DNA of 30,024 bases from Branchiostoma floridae. Taxonomy: Eukaryota; Chordata; Leptocardii; Amphioxiformes; Branchiostomatidae. Shown in pieces: positions 19,608 to 29,192 of the stretch. Position numbers and translations under genes: made by a program. Location of the stretch: the NCBI RefSeq assembly GCF_000003815.2, contig NC_049995.1, positions 725,226 through 755,249 on the forward strand. The letters run 5' to 3'. The number at the start of each line of letters is the position of its first letter. The stretch's first letter is position 1. The notes below the pieces were generated by a model. That model did not search any database. It saw only the letters and a program-made list of their open reading frames with translations, and was not told the origin of the DNA.

Positions 19608-21329
19608 GGAAACATTCTGCATAATCACGAAAATGTGACCCTCTAGATAAAGCCATACTCTACTCCAGAGGAGAGTGTTATTTTTAAAAAGACCACATCT
19701 TTATATGCACAAAATCAGCTAAATGTGTAACAATGAATCACAGATGAACAAATGAATGGACCATTTATAATCCAGTAACTGAGTATTGTCCCTTCATGCA
19801 GACTCATCGGGCGTGATGCATGATGGGAATAATACCTTATCTATTGGTTCCTATGGGATAATTGCTAAAGTTCCAGTTCAACTTTGGGGTCAAATAAATA
19901 GAAAAATGAGGTTGCTAAGGACGAAAATTGAAATGATGAACAACTATTCACACACATACTACAAACATTGTTTTTAAGATCGGACCTCGATTTCTTTTAT
20001 AGCTGCCAATTTTTATGAAGGCCCTTTTTTCAAGTCTTAAGTATGGGTTTTAATGGGATGATTAACGAAGATCAAAGTACATTTTTTACCAAAAGCAAGT
20101 GGGAAATAAAGTTACTAAGGCTTCAAGTTGTCAAACATATAATTTATCCAGAAACACATTGCAAAAGTAATTTGCAAGCTCAACCAAGTATTTCTTTAGA
20201 GCTGCCAAGTTGAAGTTTGTCCAATTGCAGTTCGCATTATAATGTGTTACTCACTCACTCTCACTCCGGCGAGCTCGCTCAAAGTCTCCCCATAAGTCTC
20301 CCCATAACCTGGCTATAATTTAATATTGGAGGATACTCGGGGGGTTAATGCTTTATAATGCAACTGCTCCCTTGTCTAAGTTCAATGTCAAGTGTCAAGT
20401 TTGTATCCGTTTAATACAGTTAGTACAGGCTACTGTGTACATACCGCTCGTCGCGTCGGTGTCGGTTCTGGTGCTTTGTTCTATTCTTCTCTCTCTCTCT
20501 ACCTCCATGTTATACTCATGGTGATGTAGCACTTGACCAACATGAAAGTCTCACACCGGAGTTTATGAAGTAAACATTGTACAATACATGTATATTAAAG
20601 GTTCCCACTGCTTAGAAGATTATGCCCGGCACATAATAAATCTTCAGAAATATTTAGTGGGGGATTGAGTACTTGCATGACATGACATTTTGTAATACGT
20701 ATGGTCGCCTGTAGTTGTTCACAAAGTTTTAACCCAGTTCACGGTTAAGATTGTGCATACACAGAAATATTCATTGTGAGTAATGTGGAAGTTGAAAGCT
20801 AAGACAAAATCCTACAAATGATTTGGGTAATTATACGGGCCTGTATCTACAATTGAGTATGTAGCATGAGTAACGATGTACTGTAATTAGTTTCGTATTT
20901 TAGAAACAGGTTAAATAACACTATAGAAATAGATAACAATCTACGTAATCTCATGAACACATCATATTTTCCTTTAATTGTATTATCATGTACTTATTGT
21001 ACCGTCTGTGCACTGTCATGTGAATGTTAATAAAGGTTGAAAAATAAAAAGAATAAAACATATACATAGATGACCTAGCATTACACCATTTCATGCTCGC
21101 TATCATCCAATAGCCGCATGGTCTGCTTTTTTTTAAAGCATTTCTTGTTTCATCTCAGGGAGAGCGCAGTGAGAGCGCAGTGAGAGCGTCGTCAAGTGTT
21201 ATGGGGATACGTACTTTACGCCACGAAACATAATTAGTTTATATTTGCATGGTACTTCAATGGGCTTTACAGTTACAAGTGAGAACGACCTCAAATCTCT
21301 TGCAAACTTTAAAACTATGATATACGTTG
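19608..21329. other. Gene-poor stretch
   Basis: No exon was recognised. Minor repeats: the 14-mer AAGTCTCCCCATAA in tandem near 20281-20308, a CT run near 20490, and two copies of GAGAGCGCAGT near 21161-21183. Open frames of about 60 codons lack features. Confidence 0.4.
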
Positions 21330-21830
21330 CCCTTTTCTCTGCATTTTTATTCACTGTCAATCACTTGACCTCTCTTTATACGCAGGTGCAAGAGCTTGCT
21401 TTTTGTGACTGACTTCGAGCGAAATTAATCACAGATTTCTGTATCAATAAGTTAGTGTGTAACATCATGAGAGTTATCTGCCGCCAGAATGTCAACACCA
21501 CATCTGTCAGCCGAACTTGTTATCATGATGGTAATCGATTTAAACCAACAAAGGATTGAATAAACCTAATGTACCAAGAGACATTCAGTCCACATGGGCC
21601 TTCAATGATAGGATAACGATGAAACAAATATTTGCTATCCTGCCAGTACCAAGATACAACAGCGTCAGCACTATGGTCAAATATCCTTTACCTGGCTTTT
21701 AACTGGTGACCAAAGAAATGTAATTATTTGCAGAAACAAGCAGTAGCATGATAGATACCATAATTTTTGTGTCGTTCCTTGGAACAGCGACATAAATATT
21801 CATTAGACAAGGGATGACTGTTCACTGATA
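21330..21830 (+). repeat. Second duplicated block, copy 1
   Basis: It matches 23195-23640 in the same orientation. Shared landmarks: TTATCTGCC/TTATCTCTTGCC next to AGAATG; AACCAACAAAGG versus AGCCAACAAAGG; AATATTTGCTATCCTGCCAG versus AATATTTGCTGTCCTGCCAG; and GGTCAAATATC versus GGTCAATATCG. Divergence is high and no coding frame is conserved. It may be duplicated regulatory or intronic sequence. Confidence 0.65.
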
Positions 21831-21887
21831 ATTCTGTTTGTTTATTACCTCCCTGAAATATTCATGGCTGTTATGTTTTACCTTGCG

Positions 21888-21950
21888 CACGCGTGTGCGC
21901 TTTGTGTGTGCGCTTTGTGTGTGTGCTTTGTGTGTGTGTGTGAACAATAT
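21888..21950 (+). repeat. GT-rich tract with a repeated GTGTGCGCTTT motif
   Basis: Degenerate tandem units of (G/T)TGTG(T/C)GCTTT grade into a simple (GT)n run. It borders the dispersed repeat that follows. Confidence 0.85.
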
Positions 21951-21963
21951 ATCACAAAAACGG

Positions 21964-22080
21964 CTTATTAGATTTTGGGCCCCCTAACGGCTTTCTTTGT
22001 TACTGCAGCGTATCTTCCGGTTTTGCTACCTTGCGTTCTGATCAAGCTATGGTCACGATTTTTGGTTGTTAGATAGCATA
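21964..22080 (-). repeat. Dispersed repeat with GCTAGGGGGCCCAAA-type core, copy 1
   Basis: On the minus strand this matches 27182-27290. The shared strings, given on the plus strand here, are GATTTTGGGCCCCCTAACGG, TTACTGCA, CGGTTTTGCTA, GTTCTGA and GGT(C/T)ACGATTTTT. It is an old element without coding capacity. Confidence 0.75.
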
Positions 22081-23194
22081 ATTTTCATAGTTGTCGGCTC
22101 AAATAAACAGATTGTAATTTACTATTTTTAATGAATGGCCAAGTTACTCGTTGATAGATAGTGAAGTGCATTATACATTATTGACGCATTAGAATGAAAA
22201 TCTGGAAGTACTTCATTACATCATAACGTATTTTATGTATAGACTTTATTGTCTTCATTAGAACATTGAATAGTAAACGGTTGAGCTTGGAACTCGACTT
22301 TCCCATTTTAACCAATGCTAATATTGATATAAAACATTAAAGTGAAAACTGTTCATACAAAATTGACGCGTCGTTTACTGCATTTAAGTGAAAATTGTTC
22401 ATATATAATTGACGGATTACAAACACCATGGGGTCTGGGTATACGTATCCGATTCCTAGTGGGACCCCGTAAACTCACTGCCTTATTTGAGGCGGTATCA
22501 GTGCTGCACGTCGTACCTTTCGGCGCAACCGGGGCGCAATAGACTGAAAATATAATCCCGTGGTCACACACGTCGTAGTTCATCGTACAATGCGGTTCGT
22601 TGCCAGGTTAAATCAATTTACTTGTGATAAGACTTGCAAATGTTTTGATATCCGTCGGGTAGATGAAAGCTCAGGATATATGGATCGAGAATTGATTGAA
22701 AGTGTTGATTCAGCAAGTTCCCTTTTGCATAGTCAGCTTTATTCATCACTGCAAGAAATGCAAACCATACCCAATTGCTTAGGAATGTATTGCCTGGTTC
22801 GTTTATAACAAGAAGAAAAAAGGCCTTGCAGCTGCTGTCATTATATATAGACAGTAGGTCGGTACACAGTTCAGTACCTGCCATGACACCTGCCTCTCCC
22901 GAATAATCCATATCCTTCACATTATCATTATCTTTTTAACGAGTTTGGTCAGTGCAAGGCCTTTGTAAACATCTAGGCACCGAACTACGCTCACTGTGGC
23001 ATCATCTCTTCTCCCTAAGTTAGAAACATGAGGCTTCAGCAGGTTCGACTAACTGACTGAATATGCGAAGCAGGAGTTAAGAGGCTGCTCGGGAAATTCC
23101 CTGCCCCATTTAGCCGGAATGGTCAAATGGGTCTTAAGATTGCAGAGATAGAAATACCAGACATTTCTGGTAAAGCATATTCATTTGCTATGAT
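22081..23194. other. Gene-poor stretch
   Basis: It contains a direct duplication about 47 bp apart (AAGTGAAAACTGTTCATA near 22341 and AAGTGAAAATTGTTCATA near 22387, each followed by a sequence ending AATTGACG). Overlapping frames of 66-100 codons on both strands between 22342 and 22920 have no signal peptide, domain or splice context, and I do not call them. Confidence 0.4.
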
Positions 23195-23640
23195 GCGTTG
23201 GCTCCTCCCCTGCCTCATTGGTCACTGCCAAATGCTACAACTCCGTTTATACAATCACGTGCTACATCTGTATGCCAACAAGATTAAATTTTATCTCTTG
23301 CCAGAATGCCATAAATGTCAACGTCTTATCTTTTGTCAGTAGTTGTTTATGGTTTTATCAGCCTGGGAATTAATTTAAGCCAACAAAGGGGCGAAAATAG
23401 CTACCACGTATCTATAGACACAGTCCCCATGTACGTTCAAAAACAAGATTACAATGGAGAATAATATTTGCTGTCCTGCCAGTCAAGATATGCTGGCAAC
23501 TACGGTCAATATCGCTTACAACTGTGTTTGAGCCACCTGATACAAGCACAAACAATTAGCCTCCTGTTAATGTAAAAAAAATAGTAGAAGCGTTATAAGC
23601 ACAATGACGTTTGGTGCCGTTGCCGGGCATCAACTACTGA
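23195..23640 (+). repeat. Second duplicated block, copy 2
   Basis: Direct-orientation partner of 21330-21830, about 1.85 kb downstream. Small insertions and deletions separate the two copies. Confidence 0.65.
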
Positions 23641-24339
23641 GGAAAACGGTTTACAGCAAGTTTCACGATACGGTCCCAACTGCAACCCAACAGTGGCACC
23701 ATAAACGTCCGTGTGAATCATGTTAGATATGCATGTATTATTTTTGGCGACGCCTCTGGGGCGAGCATAATGGTACCGTCTTGTGCTCAGTTTGTAAGAA
23801 TTCTAGGAATGGTACAGAAATGCTAATCTACAGGCCTGTCTCGAATATAAAATGTTAGGTCGGAGGAATGTTTATTGAGGAATTTGAGTCATGCAGGCTC
23901 CCCAGGGACATGTGTCCTAGAAAACTGGACATGTGTTGTCCAGATGGAGCAAGTTAAGTTGTATATACTATTAGGTAGACTCTGCACATTTCCTTGGATA
24001 TTTTATAGAACAACACACATTTTCTTCTAACTCAGAAAGACAAACATAGATTTGCATCACTCAAAAGACATTAATTTACTAAAATACCGCTGCAGGAAGT
24101 GGGTAACGAGAGAAAGTGGTAGACCACAATAAATAAAGTTTATTACAAATTCGTGGGCTAATTGCATTAACATGAGAGATTCGATTCAGTCAAAGTAAAA
24201 AACAAGGAAACATTTTCGCGAAAAGACAGTTAGTATATCCCTGCGGTCTTTTGTCAATCTATCCACACGCAATAATTGAAATGTCCGCACGTTACAAAGC
24301 GTTCCCTCCCACCCGTTTGTTGACCTTTACTTGATTTAA
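23641..24339. other. Non-coding stretch
   Basis: No gene was recognised. Two TGCCGTTGCCGGGC-like strings lie at the boundary with the duplicated block. Otherwise the sequence is AT-rich and unremarkable. Confidence 0.4.
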
Positions 24340-24746
24340 GTGGTTTTAACGGTCACTATTCGACCGCTAAATTTTCATCGTAGCAACATTTTGATTACGC
24401 GAACCCCCCTCCCTATTGCCGCGGCACTGATTACTGGTGTAGTTATATACGTTCACAAACAAGCTCTTTTTCTTTATCAATACATGCACACAAATGCAGA
24501 ACAAAAAGTCCAAAACGTGGGTTTTGATGTTCTGGTCGCAAGACGAACGTAATGTTTGTATTAAATGATGATGATATGGATGTTGTAAAGAAAAAGAGAA
24601 TAATTGATTTTTCCCCTCCAGGATCGAACCAGCAACCATTATGATAGTTTACAATGCCGATAAACAAACCACTAAGCTGCTTCCGCACAGACAAAATCTG
24701 TTCGATATTTTAACAGGTATACAAATGCATGGCATAGCTCGAACAG
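24340..24746 (-). mobile_element. tRNA-like dispersed element, copy B
   Basis: On the minus strand, from 24746 downward, it begins CTGTTCGAGCTATGCCATGC. It then has a tRNA-like core (GCAGCTTAGTGGTT, B box GGTTCGATCC near 24618-24627), then CGTCTTGCGACCAGAACATC, TTCTGCATTTGTGTGCATG and GTGCCGCGGCAATAGGGAGG. It ends with GTAATCAAAA ... GTTAAAACC, the part also found alone at 19543-19607. The tRNA core differs more from copy A than the flanks do. Its length is about 407 bp. Confidence 0.8.
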
Positions 24747-24870
24747 TCCGTTAATTCCAATATCCGGAGGTCCAATCTTCTGAAGACAATGTTTTTATGT
24801 AAAAAGCTTGCGATCTCGTTCGTTCCATGGCGGGCAACTTCTTCCTGGAAAGCATTCTTGGTCGAACGCA

Positions 24871-25635
24871 TGGCCAATTCCCTTACGTCACTCCCTAGTT
24901 TTTTCGCTGCTAAACTCGATGCCGAGTGGTGTGTGCATTGCGCTATTTGAGCCCTGCGCGCTTATCGATCCACCTGTGACGTATCCATGACAAAGGTAGA
25001 CTTCTGGCCAATCAAAAATCTGCATTTCACAGCCTAAGGCTTGTCATCTGCGCTTTCGCTGTATCCCGGTTTGAGTAAGTAGAGTACAGTATTTCCACGC
25101 GACCACCGGAGTCAATGGCGTAGGGGTAAAAACATAGTGCGGTTGAAAGCTTCAACCGTTGGTAAATACCTTTAAGTACATGTAAGCGAGGGATGAACTT
25201 TACTGTGTGGTAGTATGATATGTCGGCTTTCAGATGGCATGAATGAGATTTTGAAGATTGACCTGTCGTTGTATAAATACGCGTGACATTTACAGCTGGC
25301 TGTCTAAGTGAGTCGACTGCAGTTCCCCGCATGACCCTATTTCAAAGCGGGCGTCAAAATGTTTAACAAACACATTTTTGGGGTTTTCGGCTATTTTGTA
25401 CGTTGTATCCTCGACTTTAACACACTCGTTTGTCGTGCTTGCCAAATGTACCCTACTATAATTGTATCCGCGTCGATGTCAGTCACCATGCGGTCCTTAA
25501 TTATGGGAACACGCATACTATTAGGCTTTTCTGCACTCTGCTACCTTGAGCGAGCGTTTTATGTCCTGGCGCTGAAAGGTTCACCTTTGACGTGTCCTCG
25601 AGAAAGGCAGACGTGTGGCCAATCAAAAAGCTGCG
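24871..25635 (+). promoter_or_regulatory. Repeated CRE plus CCAAT modules
   Basis: Three sites combine a CRE-like ACGT motif with a CCAAT box: TGGCCAATTCCCTTACGTCA (24871-24890); a module at 24972-25027 with TGACGTATCC and, 25 bp on, TGGCCAATCAAAAA; and a module at 25583-25635 with TGACGTGTCC and TGGCCAATCAAAAA at the same spacing. The last two are clear duplicates (ACCT-TGACGT-TCC, AAAGG-AGAC-T-TGGCCAATCAAAAA-CTGC) about 610 bp apart. CCAAT boxes with CREs are typical of proximal promoters. The plus-strand gene with an expected upstream exon starts its coding at 26510, so these may be its promoters; that is inference. Confidence 0.45.
25028..25582. other. Region between the CCAAT modules
   Basis: It contains the longest gap-free open frame of the window, 122 codons on the plus strand at 25359-25727. 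It has no signal peptide, domain or conserved spacing that I recognise. It overlaps the second CCAAT module and is probably chance. Confidence 0.35.
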
Positions 25636-26509
25636 AACGTGGAGAGCATGTTACAGCTTCCTGTTTTCTCTGCGTTTTGAACGTGTCTACGAAAACATTA
25701 AATCTTTTCCAAATGGGAAATAGTTAAATATGATTTTGTTAGTAAAAGTGCTTCTGTCTGGAATGGTCAGTTTTGTATGGGTTGCGCTTGTTGAAGTGTC
25801 CATTCTTGCATAGGGGGCTCCTTTTGAAGAATTTCCATTTTGGACTGGGTTAGCTCTGCAAAAGATCACTTGTTTGAAGGTTTTCTTGATATTTCAATTT
25901 CGGAATGGACTTATGATCAGTCCATTTTGGAAGATCAGTGAAATGTGCTGTATTTCTTGCAAATATTGTCGTTCTATTTTCAATTTTTTGTTTTAGGAGA
26001 GAAAGTGGTGTGCGAAAGAACAATAGATCTGAGATATGTTAGTAAAGGGTCAGAACTAGAAAGCAAATGTAATCTAAATATGTGCGTTAAATGCCTTGAG
26101 GCTGCCCTACGAGATCGAGTTATTACACTGTTCATAATTCAGGTAGACACAAGCCATTCCCTCCTCATGTACGTTAAGTAAAGGATAGAACAGTATATTT
26201 TTATAGAATAGAACGTTAGTGGAATATATTCACTGTCATGAATAAATTATACTAATCACAACCTAGCGCTGATGTTAATGTGGGTAGTAAACGAGTAAAC
26301 AATTGCTAAGCCATAAAAAATTGAAGTTAATCATTACGGCTAAATTTAAAAAAAATGGTGCCAACAATGACTAGATAGTTGTAAAAAGATTTTCTTTTGT
26401 CCGCTTTCGAAATTAAGCTCAAATATTGCAGCCATAGATTGTTTATAATGAGCAGGTCCTAGCATTGTAAGCGCCATAATGTTTATTACAACCATCTTTT
26501 CTTTTACAG
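25636..26509 (+). other. Putative 5' untranslated/intronic region of the TSP1 gene
   Basis: It ends in a strong polypyrimidine tract and acceptor (CCATCTTTTCTTTTACAG, 26492-26509) directly before the ATG of the next exon. No coding exon was recognised inside. Confidence 0.5.
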
Positions 26510-26679
26510 ATGAAGCCACTTTTGCTCTTCATTATGACACTTATCCTAGTGGAGGATCTGGTGGTCGAGGGTTTTATCAGTTTTGGCCGCCGCCGTAGCG
26601 GTGGCGGATGCAGCCCTGTAAGTTGCGTGTGGGGCAAATTCGAGCCAGTGGGGAGCTGCAGTTCAGCCTGTGGAGGACG
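26510..26679 (+). CDS. First coding exon of a secreted TSP1/EGF protein
   Basis: ATG at 26510 follows an acceptor (TTTTACAG) with no gap, as in the paralogue at 7147-7319. Residues 2-21 form a signal peptide (hydrophobic core LLLFIMTLILV). An Arg/Gly linker (GRRRSGGG) follows, then CSPVSC and the start of a TSP1 repeat with CSSACGGR at residues 50-57. The usual second Trp of the WxxW motif is replaced (VWGKFEPVG), so the glycosylation/stacking motif is weakened. The exon ends after 56 codons plus two bases if the intron starts GCAAGT (26680). That gives phase 2, which matches both the next exon and the paralogue. The overlapping GT three bases later (CAA|GTATTT) would give phase 0 and an immediate stop on joining, so the GC donor is preferred. 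Product: a small extracellular protein. Role unknown. Confidence 0.78.
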
Positions 26680-26869
26680 GCAAGTATTTCTTTCAGATTT
26701 TCTTTGTAATGATTTTCAACTTCTTAAAGTCCTAGTTAATCCGGGCCATTTAAGACATGCACTCGATTTTGCGGCAAAAACAATTCCTTTCTTAAGCTGT
26801 ATTCTCTTTCTTAGGTTTTGCAATAAGTTCCGAAATTAAATGTTAAGGAGCTGAAACTTACCCAGCTTT

Positions 26870-27420
26870 GTCATGGCACTTAAAGCTATCTATCGCCCAA
26901 ATGTCAAGACCATATCACGTCCTGGACACATTGATACATCGAAAAAAATGTTGGAATATTCTCATTGATTATGCAAATATGCTCCTATTTTCAATAATTA
27001 GCATTTCATTTTGTACAGCATTGTCTAAGGTACCTACATACCAAGAATCATGAAAATCCGTTGTTTCCTTCTTGAGTTATCGTCTTCAGAAGTTTTTGAC
27101 AAAAATGCCCCTGCTATCCCAAAACCAGTCGCTAGGGGGCCCAAACTTATGTCACTTATTCCTAAGCACAAGAGCTATTTAACATTTAAAAATCGTAACC
27201 ATTGCTTGTTCAGAACATGAGATAGCAAAACCGAAAGTTGCTTTGCAGTACCAAGGGCAGCCGCTAGGGGGCCCAAAATCTGATCATTTCCAGCTTTTAT
27301 CACAACCAACATACACATTAAGTATGAAACCAACCCATCTAGCCGTTCTTGAGCTATCTTGTTGACAGACAGACAAACGCAGGGTAAAATATAACCTCCA
27401 TGACATTTCATGGACACATA
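26870..27420 (+). repeat. Dispersed repeat with two GCTAGGGGGCCCAAA cores, copy 2
   Basis: The core CGCTAGGGGGCCCAAA occurs twice, at about 27133 and 27255, roughly 122 bp apart. Each lies near a phrase on expected splice-free sequence such as ATCATGAAAATCCGTT or ATGAAACCAACCCATCTAGC, followed by CTTGAGTTATC/CTTGAGCTATC. The end carries (ACAG)n, then ACAAACGCAGGGTAAAATA. It looks like an internally duplicated short element with a simple-repeat tail. The second half recurs inverted at 21964-22080. Confidence 0.7.
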
Positions 27421-27848
27421 CACATAGATCATATAGATATTCTTCTTGCCTGCTCAAAAGTTTTTTTCACAATTCACCTCGAAGTCTGCACCTGAGGCAC
27501 AAGAGGCTGTCAAAAATTAAATACCTGAGCTTTAAAACCTGAAAAACTCACATTGGTATGGTTGTCCAGCCTCTGAAGAGTTGACGACAAAACTAGGAAA
27601 AGAATTACAGTAAAATTACATTATACGGGATCAAAACGGAGGTGGTACCCTTTTCACCCATTTTCACTGTCTCTAAACAACATCAAAACACCTAACTTCT
27701 ACAGCCTACTGGAACTACAAATATTGCTAAAACCCTTTTTTTGTTCAACACAACATAGAGGTTACAACCATTACCTGCAATATGCACCTGCAAATTCCAA
27801 ACATATCCCAAGAAAAAACATTTCTACAGGCATTTTGGCCAAGGTTAC

Positions 27849-28024
27849 CTAATCATTTTGTAATAGGCTGAAACTGACTCATCTGCGCCTGTCCGGAAAT
27901 ACTGAAGTTGCCATGCAGGGTTCTTGTCACGGCACACTTCTCCTTTTGCACACTTTCCATAATTCGCTGCGCCAGGGTCCCGGATATGGGTGTTACCACA
28001 GTTGCTCAAGGTGCAAAACCAGGG
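27849..28024 (-). CDS. Candidate minus-strand exon interrupted by an inverted-repeat element
   Basis: Reading the minus strand from 28024 downward, an open frame contains WFCTLSNCGNTHI, ANYGKCAKGEVCRDK, WQLQYFRTGADES and AYYKM, and ends at a good donor (AG|GTAACC, exon end 27849). It has four cysteines and a composition like that of a folded extracellular domain. I do not recognise the family. The open frame continues on the far side of the inserted element at 28025-28448 (minus strand, KFPLVPP before the joining point), which suggests that the exon was split by the insertion. It lies antisense within the intron of the plus-strand TSP1 gene. It could be a decayed gene or an old element fragment; no start codon, acceptor or neighbouring exon is certain. 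Confidence 0.38.
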
Positions 28025-28448
28025 TAGCCTGGGTACCATCCGGATAGTAGTTCGCTCGTATGTTCGCTTCTGCTATCCGTCTGGAGATGTGCGCATTCAA
28101 ACCGTTTGGTGGTAAAATCAGTTAATGAGTGAATCAAGGAATGGGTTCTAGAGCGCTGGTTCGATGACAAAAGGCCCTCCTGCAAGTGACGTCGGGCTTG
28201 TCCGGTGTTGGAACACCGGTTCGAACGAGCGCTTGAACCCATTCCATAATTCGCTCATGTGTAGGGACCAATCAGCGCCTGCGTCCAAATTTTGGACGAT
28301 TCCAGACGTTAAGATGGTCCGCGTTCCCAGACGGAAACACAGAGAAGCGACTGTATATAGTGTATAGTGAATGTCAGAGCTAGAAGCGACTGTATATAGT
28401 ATATAATGAACGCCGGAGCGAACTACTTTCCGGATGGTACCCAGGCTA
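28025..28448. mobile_element. Inverted-repeat element with 9-bp target duplication (MULE-like)
   Basis: The ends both read TAGCCTGGGTACCATCCGGA inward and stay matched for 33 bases with one difference (to TTCGCTC). Direct 9-bp copies of AAACCAGGG flank it (28016-28024 and 28449-28457). A 9-bp duplication with long inverted ends fits Mutator-like elements best. The interior is complex. A second inverted pair (GGAATGGGTTC / GAACCCATTCC) encloses CCGGTGTTGGAACACCGG, and a 39-bp tandem duplication (AGAAGCGACTGTATATAGT, twice) lies near 28342-28420. It has no coding capacity. Confidence 0.9.
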
Positions 28449-28785
28449 AAACCAGGGTGGAACCAGTGGGAATTTCAGCACGCTTAGTATTTGTAAAAAA
28501 AGTAGTTATTTTTTGTGAAGCGAGGCACCAAGGAAAAGAGCCCGACAACTTGGCTTTAGATAAAACTTGAAAATGATCGCAGATTACCCCAAATTTAACG
28601 CGCGTTCAGTTCAAATTACGTAACATCACGCATAGCTGTAGTACTATAGCCTCGGAGGGTGTAGTAGACTACAGTAGTAGACTGCATTTCATTTCTGTTT
28701 ACACCCAGAAAAAAATCTGTAGGTCACTACAATAGTACAGTAAAGTATTCGCCTGCCTTTGATTTCTTCTACACATTTCTTACAG

Positions 28786-28970
28786 TGGTGAACAATTGTA
28801 TCAACGATCGATAGCCAGGTATCCAAGTTGTGGCGGTGCCGGTTGTTCGGGGTCGTCCGTAAAATTTGAGACTTGTGACCCCAAGCAGTGGTGCTATCAT
28901 GGTGTTTGGGACAACACAAATGACAGATGCCAGTGCGAACCAGGACACACAGGAAAATGCTGCAATGACG
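28786..28970 (+). CDS. Second coding exon: TSP1 second half plus EGF-like module
   Basis: The exon starts after TTTCTTACAG. Its first base completes the codon begun by the previous exon (CG|T, Arg). Residues continue GEQLYQRSIARYPSCGG, AGCSG and SVKFETCD, the second half of a TSP1 repeat with the R-x-R-like strand and last cysteines. They then run into WCYHGVW, RCQCEPGHTGKCC, an EGF-like C-x-C-x-x-G-x-T-G-x-C-C pattern. TSP1 followed directly by a short EGF ending in CC is an arrangement I associate with lancelet secreted multi-domain proteins. The 3' boundary is uncertain: donors G|GTTCAG (exon end 28970, phase 1) and A|GTATCA (28975, phase 0) both look weak. Later exons lie beyond the window or were not recognised. 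Confidence 0.8.
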
Positions 28971-28975
28971 GTTCA

Positions 28976-29192
28976 GTATCAGTTGCTTTTATTTTTGATT
29001 TCAAGCTTTATCGACTGTTTGAAACTCTCTCTTTCACTACCACTATCTCTAGCTAATCTCGTCATCGTCTTTTTATCCTGTATTTTTATGTCGGAGGCCA
29101 AAGTAACCAAAAGACATTTCGGTGTCTCGCGTCATCCAAAGACAAAACTGAGCTCTTTGCTCAGCTCTTAAGTAAAAACAATTATAATTGTA
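28976..29192 (+). other. Intronic stretch after the EGF exon
   Basis: Pyrimidine-rich sequence with no recognisable exon. The open frame at 28866-29171 is a shifted-frame shadow of the EGF exon. Confidence 0.45.

Larger units (their letters stand above)
26680..28785 (+). other. GC-AG intron of the TSP1/EGF gene
   Basis: The donor is GCAAGT and the acceptor is ACATTTCTTACAG (ending 28785). The intron, about 2.1 kb, holds a dispersed repeat (26870-27420), a minus-strand exon candidate (27849-28024) and an inverted-repeat element (28025-28448). The stretch 27433-27840 shows nothing recognisable. Confidence 0.6.

Noticed and set aside
22618-22920. 100-codon minus-strand open frame
   Set aside because: A plus-strand frame covers the same bases, and neither has a domain, signal peptide or splice context.
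25359-25727. 122-codon plus-strand open frame with hydrophobic segments
   Set aside because: No recognisable family, and it overlaps duplicated CCAAT promoter-like modules whose conservation is at the DNA level, not in frame.
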